From assembly GCF_000421565.1 (NCBI RefSeq), contig NZ_ATXG01000002.1, positions 310,001 to 374,000 of the forward strand: 64,000 nucleotides of DNA. The letters are read 5' to 3'. The notes under the pieces were generated by a model that saw nothing but the letters and a program-made list of their open reading frames with translations, was not told the DNA's origin and did not search any database. Positions 1 to 9,557 of the stretch are shown in pieces. The translations under genes were made by a program, and so were the position numbers. This DNA comes from Agromyces subbeticus DSM 16689. Its GTDB lineage: Bacteria; Actinomycetota; Actinomycetes; Actinomycetales; Microbacteriaceae. Every line of letters begins with the position of its first letter. The stretch's first letter is position 1.

Positions 1-1
1 C

Positions 2-295
2 CTCGGCTCCGGAGACGAAGTGCGCGCGCTGGCGCTCTCGGTTCGATCGCAGCTCGGCGATGCGGCATCCGTCGTCGCGCTGACTGCCGAGGCGGGCGGC
101 AAGCCCGTGGCGATCGTCGCAACCTCGCCCGCAGCCCGTGACGCCGGTGCGAACGCGGGTGCGCTCGCGAAGACGATGGCCGGCCTGCTCGGCGGTGGCG
201 GCGGCGGCAAGCCCGACCTCGCCCAGGGCGGCGGCAGCGACCTCGCCGCGATCCCCGCGGCACTCGATGCCGTGCGCTCGGCACTGCGCGGATAG
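2..295 (+). CDS. alaS: Alanyl-tRNA synthetase, C-terminal end (partial)
   Basis: Only the last 97 codons lie in the window; the 5' part is off the left edge. The fragment matches the DHHA1 domain at the C-terminus of alanyl-tRNA synthetase, with the glycine-rich hexa-Gly stretch followed by KPDLAQGGG and a final short helix ending in ALRG. In the family this domain binds the tRNA elbow and helps editing of mischarged tRNA(Ala). ruvX starts 7 bases after the stop, the same alaS-ruvX-mltG-aroE order as in Mycobacterium tuberculosis, which supports the identification. The synthetase and editing domains cannot be judged here. Confidence 0.93.
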   Translation, partial: LGSGDEVRALALSVRSQLGDAASVVALTAEAGGKPVAIVATSPAARDAGANAGALAKTMAGLLGGGGGGKPDLAQGGGSDLAAIPAALDAVRSALRG

Positions 296-302
296 CGACA
301 TC

Positions 303-779
303 GTGCGACCCGGAACGAGACTCGGCGTCGACGTCGGGCGCGCCCGCATCGGCGTGGCGCGCTGCGACGCCGGAGCGCTGCTCGCGACGCCGGTCGAGAC
401 GGTGCCGCGCGCGGTCGACGGAGACGCCGACGTCGCCCGCATCCTCGAGCTCGCCCGCGAATACGACGTGATCGAGATCGTGGTCGGCAACCCGCTCTCG
501 CTCTCGGGCGCCTCGACGCCCTCGACCGACGATGCCGTCGCCTTCGCGGGGCGACTCGCTGCCGGCGGCGCCTCCGTGCGCCTGGTCGACGAACGGCTCT
601 CGACCGTGAGCGCGCAGCAGGCGCTTCGTGCGACCGGAAAGTCGACGCGGAAGCAGCGTCCCATCGTCGATCAGGTTGCAGCCGTTATCATTCTGCAACA
701 CGCGATCGACGCCGAGCGGGCCTCCGCCCGCCCGCCCGGGCGCACGATCGACACCGACGAAGGGCCATCCTCCCTGTGA
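303..779 (+). CDS. ruvX: Putative pre-16S rRNA nuclease / Holliday junction resolvase-like RuvX (YqgF)
   Basis: A 158-residue YqgF-family protein with an RNase H-like fold. The expected acidic residues are visible: Asp10 in GVDVG, Glu97 in VDERLST and Asp123 in DQVAAVI. In E. coli the family matures the 5' end of 16S rRNA; an older name links it to Holliday junctions. The GTG at 303 is chosen because it gives the canonical N-terminus (RPGTRLGVDVG) and lies 7 bases after alaS; the frame stays open further upstream but only inside alaS. The stop overlaps the mltG start by 4 bases (GTGA), so the two are probably translationally coupled. Confidence 0.92.
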   Translation: MRPGTRLGVDVGRARIGVARCDAGALLATPVETVPRAVDGDADVARILELAREYDVIEIVVGNPLSLSGASTPSTDDAVAFAGRLAAGGASVRLVDERLSTVSAQQALRATGKSTRKQRPIVDQVAAVIILQHAIDAERASARPPGRTIDTDEGPSSL

Positions 780-2242
780 CCCAGCTCCCCCCAGAGCACC
801 ACGACCCCGAGCGCGCCGCGACCGATTGGCATGCGCTGCTCGCGAGCGGCCCTCCGACTCCAGCTCGATCCGACAGCGAGCCGGCCGGTGGCACGCCGCC
901 TCCGCCCGCTGCCGAGGCCGAGGGGCGCCCGATGACCCGCAGGGAGGCCAGGGAGGCCGAGCAGCGGCGCGAGGCCGCCGCAGAGGGGGCAGGCGCGGGC
1001 GTTCCCGCACCCGCACGACCGAGTGAGCCGGCCTCCCCGCCCCTGTTCGACGCCGTGCTCGCCGATCCGATGGCGGCCGACCCGTCGGTCGGAGCGTCTC
1101 CGCACACCGAGGCGCGCCCGTCGCGGGCCGAACGGCGAGCCGTCACGTCCGACCCGTTCGAGCCCGAGAAGCCGAAACGGCGTGGAGCATGGGGCTGCCT
1201 CATCGGGCTCCTGATCGTCGTCGCACTCGGCGCCGTGGCCTACTTCTTTCTGCAGGGCCCGATCAACGCGCTCGTCGAGCGGTTCACGCCGGCGGCCGAC
1301 TTCTCGGGCTCGGGCACCGGTGAGGTCGTATTCATGATCCACGACGGTGAGAACGGCGCCGATATCGCGGAGAACCTCGTCGACGAGGGCGTCACGGCCT
1401 CGTACGACGCCTTCTACGACCTGCTGCTCGAACAGACCCCCGAGCCGGAGTTCCACCCCGGGGCCTACCAGCTCGCCGAGCAGATGAGCGCTCAGGCAGC
1501 GCTCGACGCGCTGCAGGACCCTGCGAACAAGCTCGAGAACACCTTCGTGATTCCCGAGGGCACGGCGCTCCAAGATGCGCTGGTCGCGATCTCCGAGGGC
1601 AGCGATGTGCCGCTCGAGAACCTGCAGGCCGCCGCCGCCGAGCCGCCCGCGAGCTACGGGCTGCCCGCCGAGGCGACGACGCTCGAGGGCTTCCTCTTCC
1701 CGGCCACGTACACGCTCGAGCCCGGACTCGACGCGCATGCGGTGCTGCAGACCCTCGTGAACCGGCAGTTCGAGGCGCTCGATGCCGCCGGGGTGCCGGC
1801 CGACCAGCGCTGGCGCACCGTCGTGCTCGCCTCGATCGTGCAGCGCGAGGCCGGTTCGAACCTCGACGACTTCCCGAAGGTCGCGCGCGTCTTCCAGAAC
1901 CGGCTCGATCAGGGCATCAACCTCGAGTCCGACGCCACCGTCGCCTACGGCACCGGCAACACCCACACGGTATGGACCACCGATGCCGAGCGCGCCGACG
2001 CCTCGAACCTGTACAACACATATGCCAACCCCGGCCTCCCCGTCGGCCCGATCGGCAATCCCGGCGACGTCGCCATCAATGCGGCGATCCATCCGGCCGA
2101 CGGCACGTGGCTGTTCTTCGTTCCCGTGAACCTGGCGACCGGAGAGACCGTGTTCTCGACGACGGTCGACGAGCACGACGCCGCCGTGTCGCGGCTGCAG
2201 GAATGGTGCGCGCTCGACGAGAACGCCTCGTACTGTGAGTGA
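776..2242 (+). CDS. mltG: Endolytic murein transglycosylase MltG
   Basis: A 488-residue protein of the YceG-like/MltG family, which cuts nascent peptidoglycan glycan strands at the membrane. About 135 charged, Pro/Ala-rich cytoplasmic residues precede one transmembrane segment near residues 139-160 (CLIGLLIVVALGAVAYFFL). The extracellular part ends in the YceG domain, with the catalytic Glu in IVQREAGSN at about residue 358 and the conserved LPVGPIGNPG stretch near the C-terminus. The long cytoplasmic tail is common in actinobacterial members and absent in E. coli. It starts with GTG overlapping the ruvX stop and its own stop overlaps the aroE start by 8 bases. Confidence 0.93.
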   Translation: MTQLPPEHHDPERAATDWHALLASGPPTPARSDSEPAGGTPPPPAAEAEGRPMTRREAREAEQRREAAAEGAGAGVPAPARPSEPASPPLFDAVLADPMAADPSVGASPHTEARPSRAERRAVTSDPFEPEKPKRRGAWGCLIGLLIVVALGAVAYFFLQGPINALVERFTPAADFSGSGTGEVVFMIHDGENGADIAENLVDEGVTASYDAFYDLLLEQTPEPEFHPGAYQLAEQMSAQAALDALQDPANKLENTFVIPEGTALQDALVAISEGSDVPLENLQAAAAEPPASYGLPAEATTLEGFLFPATYTLEPGLDAHAVLQTLVNRQFEALDAAGVPADQRWRTVVLASIVQREAGSNLDDFPKVARVFQNRLDQGINLESDATVAYGTGNTHTVWTTDAERADASNLYNTYANPGLPVGPIGNPGDVAINAAIHPADGTWLFFVPVNLATGETVFSTTVDEHDAAVSRLQEWCALDENASYCE

Positions 2243-3065
2243 GCCTCGCCGGCTCGCGGTGCTCGGTTCGCCGATCTCGCATTCCCAGAGCCCCGCGCTG
2301 CATCAGGCCGCCTACGACCGCCTCGGCCTGCCATGGCAGTACACCGCCATCGAGATGCAGGGTGGCGGCCTTCGCGCCTTCATCGACGGCCTCGACCCCG
2401 CATGGCGCGGACTCTCGCTCACCATGCCGCTGAAGCAGCACGTGCTGCCGCTCCTCGACGACATCGACCCGATCGCGGGCCTCGCCGGTGCGGCGAACAC
2501 CGTGCTGTTCGACGGCGAGGCGCGGCGAGGCTTCAACACCGACGTCGGCGGCATCGTGCGCACGCTCCAGGAGTCGGGCGTGCCGGATGTCTCCCGCGGA
2601 CTGCTGCTCGGCGGCGGTGCCACCGCGGCTTCGGCGCTCATCGCGCTGTCGCAGCTCGGCGCGAGCGAGGTGCGCGTGCTCGTGCGCAGGCCGGGCGCCG
2701 CGGCAGCACTCGTCGAGCTGGGCCGTCGACTCGGCATCCTCGTCGACGAAGGCACCGTCGACGAGCTGACGGTGGCCGACGGGTTCGACATCGTGGTGAG
2801 CACGGTGCCCGGGGGAGCCGACCTCGGCGTCGAGGCATCCGCTCGGCTGATCTCGGCCGCCGCGTTGCTCGACGTCGCCTACGACCCGTGGCCGACGCCG
2901 CTCGCCGCTCGCTGGCTCGAAGCCGGCGGCAACGTCGTGCACGGACTCGGCATGCTCCTGCATCAGGCGCTGCTCCAGGTGCGCGTCTTCGTGAACGGCG
3001 ACCCGAACGCTCAGCTCGACGACGAGGCGACGGTGCTCGCGGCGATGCGCGAGGCGCTTCGCTGA
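2235..3065 (+). CDS. aroE: Shikimate dehydrogenase (NADP+)
   Basis: A 276-residue enzyme that reduces 3-dehydroshikimate to shikimate, the fourth step of the chorismate pathway. The shikimate site motif [10 protein letters not shown] lies at residues 11-20, the catalytic Lys67 in SLTMPLKQ, and GFNTDVGG follows. The nucleotide-binding loop appears as [11 protein letters not shown], and the C-terminus carries the typical GLGMLLHQA. The GTG start sits inside the last codons of mltG. Total length is normal for the family. aroC follows after 70 bases. Confidence 0.93.
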   Translation: MSEPRRLAVLGSPISHSQSPALHQAAYDRLGLPWQYTAIEMQGGGLRAFIDGLDPAWRGLSLTMPLKQHVLPLLDDIDPIAGLAGAANTVLFDGEARRGFNTDVGGIVRTLQESGVPDVSRGLLLGGGATAASALIALSQLGASEVRVLVRRPGAAAALVELGRRLGILVDEGTVDELTVADGFDIVVSTVPGGADLGVEASARLISAAALLDVAYDPWPTPLAARWLEAGGNVVHGLGMLLHQALLQVRVFVNGDPNAQLDDEATVLAAMREALR

Positions 3066-3135
3066 AGATCCCGGCTCCGTGACCGGTTCGCGTCATGCGC
3101 GATTCGGGTCGCCGCCCCTGTGGAAGGATAGGAAC

Positions 3136-4356
3136 ATGCTCCGTTGGCTCACTGCCGGAGAGTCGCACGGCCCTGAGCTGGTCGCGATCCTCGAGGGTCT
3201 TCCCGCCGGTATCCCCGTCTCGCTCGACGACATTCGCGCCGATCTCGCGCGCCGCAAACTCGGCTACGGCCGGGGTGCCCGCATGAAGTTCGAGCAAGAC
3301 GAGCTCGCCATCTCGGGGGGCGTGCGCCACGGCCTCTCGCTCGGCAGCCCGATCGCCCTGCGCATCGGCAACACCGAGTGGCCGAAGTGGCAGGAGGTCA
3401 TGAGCCCAGAGCCCATCGACCCCGCCAAGCTCGGCCGCGGCCGCGGAGCACCGCTGACGCGCCCGCGCCCGGGTCACGCCGACCTCGTGGGCATGCAGAA
3501 GTACGGCTTCGACGAGGCACGGCCCGTGCTCGAGCGGGCGAGCGCCCGCGAGACCGCCGCTCGCGTCGCACTCGGTGCAGTGGCCCGCTCCTTCCTCGCC
3601 GAGCTCGGCATCACCCTCGTCGCGCACACGCTGGCCATCGGCCCGGTGCGCGTGCCCGAGGGGCGGCCCCTGCCGACGCCCGACGACGTCGAGGCGCTCG
3701 ACGCCGATCCGCTGCGCTGCTTCGACCCCGAGACCTCGGCCGCGATGGTCGCAGAGGTCGACCTCGCCCACAAGGAAGGCGACACCCTCGGCGGCGTCGT
3801 CGAGGTGCTCGCCTACGATCTGCCGCCCGGGCTCGGCTCGCACGTGCACTGGGATCGCCGCCTCGATGCGCAGCTCGCCGCTGCGCTCATGGGCATCCAG
3901 GCGATCAAGGGCGTCGAGGTGGGCGACGGGTTCGAGACCACCCGGCGCCGCGGCTCTGCTGCACACGACGAGCTGCACGTCGCCGATGGCCTGATCTCGC
4001 GCACGAGCGACCGGGCCGGCGGCACCGAGGGCGGCATGTCGACCGGCACGGTGCTGCGCGTGCGCGCCGGCATGAAGCCCATCGCGACCATTCCGCACGC
4101 GCTGCCCACCGTCGACGTGGCCACCGGAGAAGCAGCCGCGGCGCACCACCAGCGATCCGATGTCGTCGCCGTTCCGGCGGCCGGCGTCGTCGCCGAGGCC
4201 ATGGTCGCCCTGACGCTCGCGAACGCCGTGCTCGAGAAATTCGGCGGCGACTCGATCGACGAGACCCGGCGCAACCTCGAGTCGTACCTCGCTGCCATCC
4301 CCGAGACGCTCCGCACGGCCGGCACCCCCGCGCCGGCCGTCGCCGATCGTGTCTGA
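3136..4356 (+). CDS. aroC: Chorismate synthase
   Basis: A 406-residue chorismate synthase, which eliminates phosphate from 5-enolpyruvylshikimate 3-phosphate using reduced FMN. The N-terminus [18 protein letters not shown] contains the active-site His11 region, and the signature [18 protein letters not shown] is complete. I start it at ATG 3136, preceded by an AGGATAGGA ribosome site; the frame opens further upstream at GTG 3079 but the extra 19 residues have no family counterpart. The last 8 bases overlap aroK, consistent with coupled translation. EPSP synthase (aroA) is not in this window. Confidence 0.95.
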   Translation: MLRWLTAGESHGPELVAILEGLPAGIPVSLDDIRADLARRKLGYGRGARMKFEQDELAISGGVRHGLSLGSPIALRIGNTEWPKWQEVMSPEPIDPAKLGRGRGAPLTRPRPGHADLVGMQKYGFDEARPVLERASARETAARVALGAVARSFLAELGITLVAHTLAIGPVRVPEGRPLPTPDDVEALDADPLRCFDPETSAAMVAEVDLAHKEGDTLGGVVEVLAYDLPPGLGSHVHWDRRLDAQLAAALMGIQAIKGVEVGDGFETTRRRGSAAHDELHVADGLISRTSDRAGGTEGGMSTGTVLRVRAGMKPIATIPHALPTVDVATGEAAAAHHQRSDVVAVPAAGVVAEAMVALTLANAVLEKFGGDSIDETRRNLESYLAAIPETLRTAGTPAPAVADRV

Positions 4357-4867
4357 GCACAGCGGCCTCGCCCTGCCGATCGTGCTGGTCGGCCCCATGG
4401 GGGCCGGCAAGTCACGGGTAGGCCAGCGCCTCGCGGCATCCGTCGACGCGCCCTTCGTCGACACCGACGCGCGCATCACCGAGCGTTACGGCCCGATCGC
4501 GGAGATCTTCGAGCGCGAGGGCGAGGAGTATTTCCGCGTCGTCGAACGCGAGGTGGTCGCCGAGGCGCTTCGTGAAGAGGCCGTGATCTCGCTCGGCGGC
4601 GGCGCAGTGCTGCACCCCGACACCCGCGATGATCTCGCAGCGCTTCCGGTCGTCTGGTTGCAGGTCTCGCCGACGGCGGTCGCGCCACGGCTCGCGGGTG
4701 GCACCCGCCCGCTCATCGCCGAGGGCGGGCTCGAGCGCTGGATCGCGATCCTCGAGGAGCGCCGGCCGATCTACGACGCCGTCGCCGATCTCAGCATCGA
4801 CACCTCGCGACGCTCGGTCGCGAGGATCGTCGACGACATCACCGGGCACTTCGGAGGAACACGATGA
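4349..4867 (+). CDS. aroK: Shikimate kinase
   Basis: A 172-residue P-loop kinase that makes shikimate 3-phosphate. Walker A GPMGAGKS is at residues 15-22, the shikimate-binding DTDARI follows, the GGGA loop is near residue 85, and the lid Arg lies in GGTRPL. The GTG start overlaps the end of aroC by 8 bases and the stop overlaps aroB by 4 (ATGA), so aroC-aroK-aroB read as one translationally coupled block, the usual actinobacterial order. Confidence 0.94.
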   Translation: MSEHSGLALPIVLVGPMGAGKSRVGQRLAASVDAPFVDTDARITERYGPIAEIFEREGEEYFRVVEREVVAEALREEAVISLGGGAVLHPDTRDDLAALPVVWLQVSPTAVAPRLAGGTRPLIAEGGLERWIAILEERRPIYDAVADLSIDTSRRSVARIVDDITGHFGGTR

Positions 4868-5949
4868 CGACAGGCGACGCGCGCACGAGCATTCGGGTCG
4901 GTGGGGAGTCGGGATACGACGTGATCGTCGGCCGGGGTGTGCTCGCCGAACTGGGCGACGCGATCGGCGCTGGCGCGGCGAAGGTGCTGATCGTGCACCC
5001 TGCGACCCTCGGGGCGAAGGCGGCCGAGCTGCGCGAGGCGCTCTCCGACCGCTACCAGGTGCTGCTCGCCGAGGTGCCCGACGCCGAGGCGGGCAAGCGG
5101 GTCGAAGTCGCCGCCTTCTGCTGGCAGGTGCTCGGCCAGGCCGACTTCACCCGCACCGACGCGATCGTCGGATTCGGCGGGGGAGCGGTCACCGATCTCG
5201 CCGGGTTCGTCGCCGCCACGTGGCTTCGCGGTGTTCGCGTGGTGCAGGTGCCGACGACCGTGCTCGGCATGGTCGATGCCGCGGTCGGTGGCAAGACCGG
5301 CATCAATACGAACGAGGGCAAGAACCTCGTCGGCGTCTTCCACGCTCCAGCTGCCGTCATCTGCGATCTCGACGTGCTCGACACGCTGCCGAAGAACGAG
5401 ATCCTCGCCGGTTTCGCCGAGATCGTGAAGGCGGGGTTCATCCGCTACCCAGAGATCCTCGACATCATCGAGGCCGACGCCGACGCCGCCACCGATCCTG
5501 CGACCCCCGAGTTCCGGCGCGTGATCGAGCTCTCGATCCAGATGAAGGCCGATGTCGTCTCCGAGGACTTCACCGAGCAGGGACTCCGCGAGATCCTCAA
5601 CTACGGCCACACCCTCGGCCACGCCGTCGAGCACGCCGAGCGCTACCAGTGGCGTCATGGCGCGGCCGTCGCCGTGGGAATGGCGTTCGCGGCCGAGCTC
5701 GGCCGGCTGTCGGGCCGGCTCTCCGACGAGGTGGCCGATCGCCACAGACGAGTGCTCGACCTGCTGAGCCTGCCGACGTCGTACCCGGCCGGCCGATGGA
5801 ACACCCTGCTCGCGACGATGCAACGAGACAAGAAGGCTCGCGCGGGCCAGCTGAGATTCATCGTGCTCGACGACCTCGCCAAGCCAACGGTCATGCTCGC
5901 GCCCGATCAGTCGCTGCTGTTCGCGGCCTACCAGGAGATCGCTTCCTGA
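4864..5949 (+). CDS. aroB: 3-Dehydroquinate synthase
   Basis: A 361-residue NAD- and metal-dependent cyclase converting DAHP to 3-dehydroquinate. Visible family signatures are GFGGGAVTDLAGFVAATW, PTTVLGMVDAAVGGKTGIN and the metal-binding LNYGHTLGHAVEH stretch, all intact. Length is normal. It is the last gene of the aroE-C-K-B block and is followed 12 bases later by a perfect 20-bp hairpin that separates it from the convergent minus-strand gene. Confidence 0.95.
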   Translation: MTTGDARTSIRVGGESGYDVIVGRGVLAELGDAIGAGAAKVLIVHPATLGAKAAELREALSDRYQVLLAEVPDAEAGKRVEVAAFCWQVLGQADFTRTDAIVGFGGGAVTDLAGFVAATWLRGVRVVQVPTTVLGMVDAAVGGKTGINTNEGKNLVGVFHAPAAVICDLDVLDTLPKNEILAGFAEIVKAGFIRYPEILDIIEADADAATDPATPEFRRVIELSIQMKADVVSEDFTEQGLREILNYGHTLGHAVEHAERYQWRHGAAVAVGMAFAAELGRLSGRLSDEVADRHRRVLDLLSLPTSYPAGRWNTLLATMQRDKKARAGQLRFIVLDDLAKPTVMLAPDQSLLFAAYQEIAS

Positions 5950-5961
5950 GTCGCGCGACGA

Positions 5962-6006
5962 GGGCGGACGCGGATCGGTGCAGTGCGCACCGATCCGCGT
6001 CCGCCC
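5962..6006. terminator. Bidirectional terminator between aroB and the phytase/GDPD gene
   Basis: Perfect inverted repeat: a 20-base left arm at 5962-5981, a 5-base loop at 5982-5986 and a 20-base right arm at 5987-6006. It lies between two convergent genes. There is no T-run on either side, as is common for intrinsic terminators in high-GC actinobacteria. Termination activity is inferred from structure and position. Confidence 0.8.
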
Positions 6007-6018
6007 GAGCGCTTGAGT

Positions 6019-8271
6019 TCAGTCGAGCGCGGCGACGGCGACGTCGGGATTGTCGCTGAACAGGCCGTCGATGCCGGCCTCGACGAACACGCGGATCTCA
6101 CCGGCGAGGTCGCCGATGCCGGCTGGGTCGCTGCTGGAGCGGAACTCCGCGGCGAGGAACGCGTTCTCACGACGGAAGGTCCACGCGTGCACCGCGAGGC
6201 CGACCGCGTGCGCGTCGCCGATCACCGCAGTCGGTGTGCCGAGCGTGCCATCGGCGAGCCGCGGAATCGCCACGCTCTTCTCGACACCGACGCCGTCAGC
6301 GTAGGTCGCGATCTCGGCGAGCCCAGCGGGCGTCACGAGATCGGCGTAGGTGCGGATGTCGCCGGTGGCGGCGAAATCGTAGGGCCGGCCGCTCGCGTTG
6401 ACGAGCTGGGCGATGCCCACGTCGGTCAGGCGATCGAGTTCGCGCAGGTTCGCGGTCTCGAAGCTCTGCAGGATGACGGGCGCACCGGCGTGATCGAGGC
6501 CGTTCACGGCGAGCTGCGTGACGAGCGACTCCTCGAGCGAGAGCCCGATCGAGTCGAAGTAGGTCGGGTGCTTCGTCTCGGGATATACGCCGACGGGTGC
6601 GCCCTGGCAGCTGACCGAATGGCGTGCGAGATCGATGACCTCGTCGAGCGTCGGCACTTGGTAGAGCCCGTCGAACGCCGTGTTCTGCGGGCGGAGCTGC
6701 GGGAGGCGTTCGATCGCACGAAAGGTCTTCAGCTCGGAGAGAGTGAAGTCCTCGGTGAACCAGCCGGTGACGGCGGCGCCGTCGATCGTCTTCGTCGCCC
6801 TGCGGTCGGCGAACTCGGGCCTGGCCGCGACATCCGTCGTGCCGCCGATCTCGTTCTCGTGGCGGGCGACGAGTACGCCGTCCTTCGTCGCGACGACGTC
6901 GGGCTCGATGAAGTCCGCGCACTGCGTGATGGCCGCCTGGTACGCGGCGAGCGTGTGCTCGGGCCGGTAGCCACTCGCACCGCGGTGGCCGACCACCGTG
7001 ATGTCCGACGACGGCACACGCTGCCGCGTGAGGTCGATGACGTCGAACTCTGTGTCATCGGGCGTTCCCGTGATGCGCGCGTCGTTGCCGGGGTAGTTGT
7101 TGTCGTTGCCGATGAGCAGGCGACCGTCGCGCAACCGCACAACGGTCTCGAACGACTGCACCGGCAGTGAGAACGCCTCGCCGGTGCCGTAGCCGTCGCC
7201 AGTGGCGAGCAGATCGGGGTTCGCGATCCGCAGGGCATCGAGCACGAGCTCCTTCTCGACGTAGCCCGCGGCATCGGTGCGTGAGAGGTCGATCTCGTAG
7301 ACGCGCTTGGTCACGGCCTGGTCGCCCTCGAAGTCGTCGCGCTCGACGAGGAGCAGCACGTCGCTTCGCACCGTGAAGGCGTCACCGATGACGTTCGCGT
7401 CCTGATCGGTCTGGTAGCTCCACGTGCGTTCGGTGTAGGTGCCGCGCTTCGTGTCGAACTCGAGGATCTCGCGTCGTCGCAGGTCGGGGTCGTTCGCGTA
7501 GGCGCCCTCGAGCACGGGGTAGAGGTAGCGGCCGTTGTTCGAGCCCGCGAGCGCCTCGAATCCGCGGCTCGCGCGAACCAGCGGTGTCTCGCCCGTACCG
7601 AGATACGGGTTCTGCGGGGACTTCGCCCCGCCCGGCATCGGGAACGGGCGCTCGAGCAGCGTGCCGTCGGCGCCGAAGTGCAGCAGGAAGGGACCGAACT
7701 CCTCGCCGACCCAGAACGTGCCGTCCTTCGCGCGCACGATCGACTCGATGTCGAAGTCGGCTCCGGTGAGCAGGCGATCGTCGGTGTTCTCGTTGACGAT
7801 CGGGAAGTCGAGCACCCGGTTCGCGTCGTTGTACGAGACGAAGCGCTCGATCACGATCTCGCCCGAGCCGCCCTCGGCGGTCTTCCAGGCGGGGCGCACG
7901 AGGTAATTGCGAAGCAGGAAGTCGGCCGAGTTGGCCTTCGAACCGAAGCCGTTGTCGGGCTGGGCCCAGAACGTGCCGTCACCGTTGTCGATCATCGCCG
8001 AGAACCCTGGCACGACCTGGCCTGCGAACGGGCCGGTGCGGCCGTTCCCGGGCGAGGCGAGGGCGCCCGATGGCGGCCCGGCCTCGAGGTGGTCGGCCGA
8101 GAGCGTCGCCCGGGCGACGAGCGTGGGCTCGATCGTCTTGGCGGTGGGCGAGCGCTGCTCTTCCGAGCCGGCCGCGTGCGCCGGAGCGGGGATGAGGAGA
8201 ACAGCTGCGGTGGCGGCCGTTGCGGCCAGGGCGAGGATGCGCGTTCGTACGTGCGCGGTCTGTTGTGCCAT
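6019..8271 (-). CDS. Secreted esterase-like phytase / glycerophosphodiester phosphodiesterase
   Basis: A 750-residue exported two-domain protein. An Ala-rich signal peptide covers about residues 1-33 (RTRILALAATAATAAVLLIPAPAHA). Residues 50 to about 400 resemble the esterase-like activity of phytase family, a beta-propeller-like fold (IDNGDGTFWAQPDNGFGSK; EEFGPFLLHF). From about 420 to the end is a glycerophosphodiesterase (GDPD) TIM-barrel with its catalytic motif VGHRGASGYRPEHT and the metal pair EPDVVATKDGVLVARHE. It probably releases phosphate or glycerol phosphate outside the cell. ATG 8271 is chosen because it starts the signal peptide; the frame remains open upstream. The gene runs against its neighbours and interrupts the aroB-aroQ order. 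Confidence 0.85.
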   Translation of the reverse strand: MAQQTAHVRTRILALAATAATAAVLLIPAPAHAAGSEEQRSPTAKTIEPTLVARATLSADHLEAGPPSGALASPGNGRTGPFAGQVVPGFSAMIDNGDGTFWAQPDNGFGSKANSADFLLRNYLVRPAWKTAEGGSGEIVIERFVSYNDANRVLDFPIVNENTDDRLLTGADFDIESIVRAKDGTFWVGEEFGPFLLHFGADGTLLERPFPMPGGAKSPQNPYLGTGETPLVRASRGFEALAGSNNGRYLYPVLEGAYANDPDLRRREILEFDTKRGTYTERTWSYQTDQDANVIGDAFTVRSDVLLLVERDDFEGDQAVTKRVYEIDLSRTDAAGYVEKELVLDALRIANPDLLATGDGYGTGEAFSLPVQSFETVVRLRDGRLLIGNDNNYPGNDARITGTPDDTEFDVIDLTRQRVPSSDITVVGHRGASGYRPEHTLAAYQAAITQCADFIEPDVVATKDGVLVARHENEIGGTTDVAARPEFADRRATKTIDGAAVTGWFTEDFTLSELKTFRAIERLPQLRPQNTAFDGLYQVPTLDEVIDLARHSVSCQGAPVGVYPETKHPTYFDSIGLSLEESLVTQLAVNGLDHAGAPVILQSFETANLRELDRLTDVGIAQLVNASGRPYDFAATGDIRTYADLVTPAGLAEIATYADGVGVEKSVAIPRLADGTLGTPTAVIGDAHAVGLAVHAWTFRRENAFLAAEFRSSSDPAGIGDLAGEIRVFVEAGIDGLFSDNPDVAVAALD

Positions 8272-8394
8272 GACGCAACCCAATCGCTCGCGGCGCACGC
8301 CGGTGTGTCCTTCGGCGGTCGGGATGCCGACCACTCGGTGAACGCGCGGTGGCCGCGCCCGCCGACCGGCGAGGTCACGACCCGAACCGCTCGG

Positions 8395-8406
8395 TAGGCT
8401 GGCGGC
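8395..8406 (+). promoter_or_regulatory. -10 box of aroQ, leaderless type
   Basis: TAGGCT at 8395-8400 ends 6 bases before the aroQ GTG, so transcription should start at or next to the start codon. No clear -35 and no ribosome site are seen. The 135-base divergent gap between this gene and the phytase/GDPD gene (8272-8406) otherwise holds only a short 6-bp hairpin at 8317-8332. Confidence 0.55.
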
Positions 8407-8847
8407 GTGACCTCCACGATCCTCGTCCTCAACGGACCGAACCTGAGCCGGCTCGGCACGCGCGAACCCGAGGTGTACGGCAACGAGACCCTCGCCGACA
8501 TCGGCGAATCGCTCGCGGCATCCGTGCCCGACGATGTCTCGATCGACCTGCGCCAGACCGACGACGAGGCCGAACTCATCGGGTGGATCCACGAGGCGGT
8601 CGACCGGCGCCTGCCGGTCGTGTTGAATCCCGCCGCCTTCACTCACTACAGCTACGCGCTTCGCGATGCCGCCGCGCAGCTCAAGCAGGCCGGCGTTCCG
8701 CTCATCGAGGTGCACCTGTCGAACCCGCACACGCGCGAGACCTTCCGGCACACGAGCGTGATCTCGGGCGTCGCCACCGGCGTGATCGCCGGCTTCGGCA
8801 GCGACTCGTACCGCCTCGCGATCGACTGGGTGCTGCGCAACCGCTGA
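8407..8847 (+). CDS. aroQ: Type II 3-dehydroquinate dehydratase
   Basis: A 146-residue type II dehydroquinase, which dehydrates 3-dehydroquinate to 3-dehydroshikimate as a dodecamer in the family. The N-terminal LNGPNLSRLGTREPEVYG is recognisable (Ser in place of the usual second Asn), the catalytic Tyr and His regions occur in YG and PAAFTHYSYAL, and EVHLSNPHTRETFRHTSVIS is intact. The GTG at 8407 gives the standard N-terminus and follows a leaderless promoter. In relatives it belongs directly behind aroB; here the phytase/GDPD gene lies between. Confidence 0.94.
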   Translation: MTSTILVLNGPNLSRLGTREPEVYGNETLADIGESLAASVPDDVSIDLRQTDDEAELIGWIHEAVDRRLPVVLNPAAFTHYSYALRDAAAQLKQAGVPLIEVHLSNPHTRETFRHTSVISGVATGVIAGFGSDSYRLAIDWVLRNR

Positions 8848-8862
8848 GCGGTCCGTCGAACG

Positions 8863-8887
8863 GCGAACGGATGCCGCATCCGCTCGC
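8863..8887 (+). terminator. Hairpin after aroQ
   Basis: Inverted repeat with 11-base arms at 8863-8873 and 8877-8887, one mismatch and a 3-base loop, 15 bases after the aroQ stop. Its arms carry GGATGC/GCATCC. No T-run follows, so its role as terminator is inferred. Confidence 0.5.
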
Positions 8888-8899
8888 TTCCGGCTCGCA

Positions 8900-8929
8900 T
8901 TGGCGTGCTCGCGGGCGAGCGACTAAACT
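8900..8929 (+). promoter_or_regulatory. Candidate efp promoter
   Basis: TTGGCG at 8900-8905 and TAAACT at 8924-8929 are spaced 18 bases apart, a reasonable -35/-10 pair. Transcription would start near 8936, leaving a leader of about 58 bases before efp. Confidence 0.5.
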
Positions 8930-8993
8930 CGACCGACTGTACTTCTCCGGCCATTCGGCCGAGCCTCTTCGCAACTGAATGGAACACATACGC

Positions 8994-9557
8994 ATGGCAA
9001 GCACCGCTGACATCAAGAACGGCGTCGTCCTCTCCATCGACGGCCAGCTCTGGAGCGTCATCGAGTTCCAGCACGTCAAGCCGGGCAAGGGCGGTGCGTT
9101 CGTTCGCACGAAGCTGAAGAACGTCGTCACGGGCAAGGTCGTCGACCGCACCTACAACGCGGGCGCGAAGATCGAGATCGAGAACGTCGACCGTCGTGAC
9201 TTCACCTACCTGTACGCCGACGGCGACGGCTTCGTGTTCATGGACGCGAGCGACTACGACCAGATCACCGTTCCGGGCACTGTCGTCGGCGATGCCGCGA
9301 ACTTCATGCTCGAGAACCAGTCGGTGACGGTGGCCCTCAACAACGGCAACCCGCTCTACGTCGAGCTGCCGGCCTCGGTCGTGCTCGAGATCACGTACAC
9401 CGAACCGGGCCTGCAGGGCGACCGCTCGACCGGTGGCACGAAGCCCGCGACGGTCGAGACGGGCTACGAGATCCAGGTGCCCCTGTTCCTCGAGACCGGC
9501 ACGAAGGTCAAGGTCGACACCCGCACGGGCGACTACCTCGGCCGTGTGAACGACTAG
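8994..9557 (+). CDS. efp: Translation elongation factor P
   Basis: A 187-residue EF-P, which helps ribosomes through consecutive prolines. The N-terminus [17 protein letters not shown] and the three-domain length match the family exactly. The tip loop of domain I reads PGKGGAF, with Lys at the usually modified site. ATG 8994 is preferred over the in-frame ATG 8979 because it gives the family N-terminus. The stop overlaps the nusB start by one base. Confidence 0.96.
   Translation: MASTADIKNGVVLSIDGQLWSVIEFQHVKPGKGGAFVRTKLKNVVTGKVVDRTYNAGAKIEIENVDRRDFTYLYADGDGFVFMDASDYDQITVPGTVVGDAANFMLENQSVTVALNNGNPLYVELPASVVLEITYTEPGLQGDRSTGGTKPATVETGYEIQVPLFLETGTKVKVDTRTGDYLGRVND

Noticed and set aside
8317-8332. 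6-bp hairpin between the phytase/GDPD gene and aroQ as an operator
   Set aside because: Such short stems are expected often at this GC content, and it is not aligned with a promoter box I can identify.
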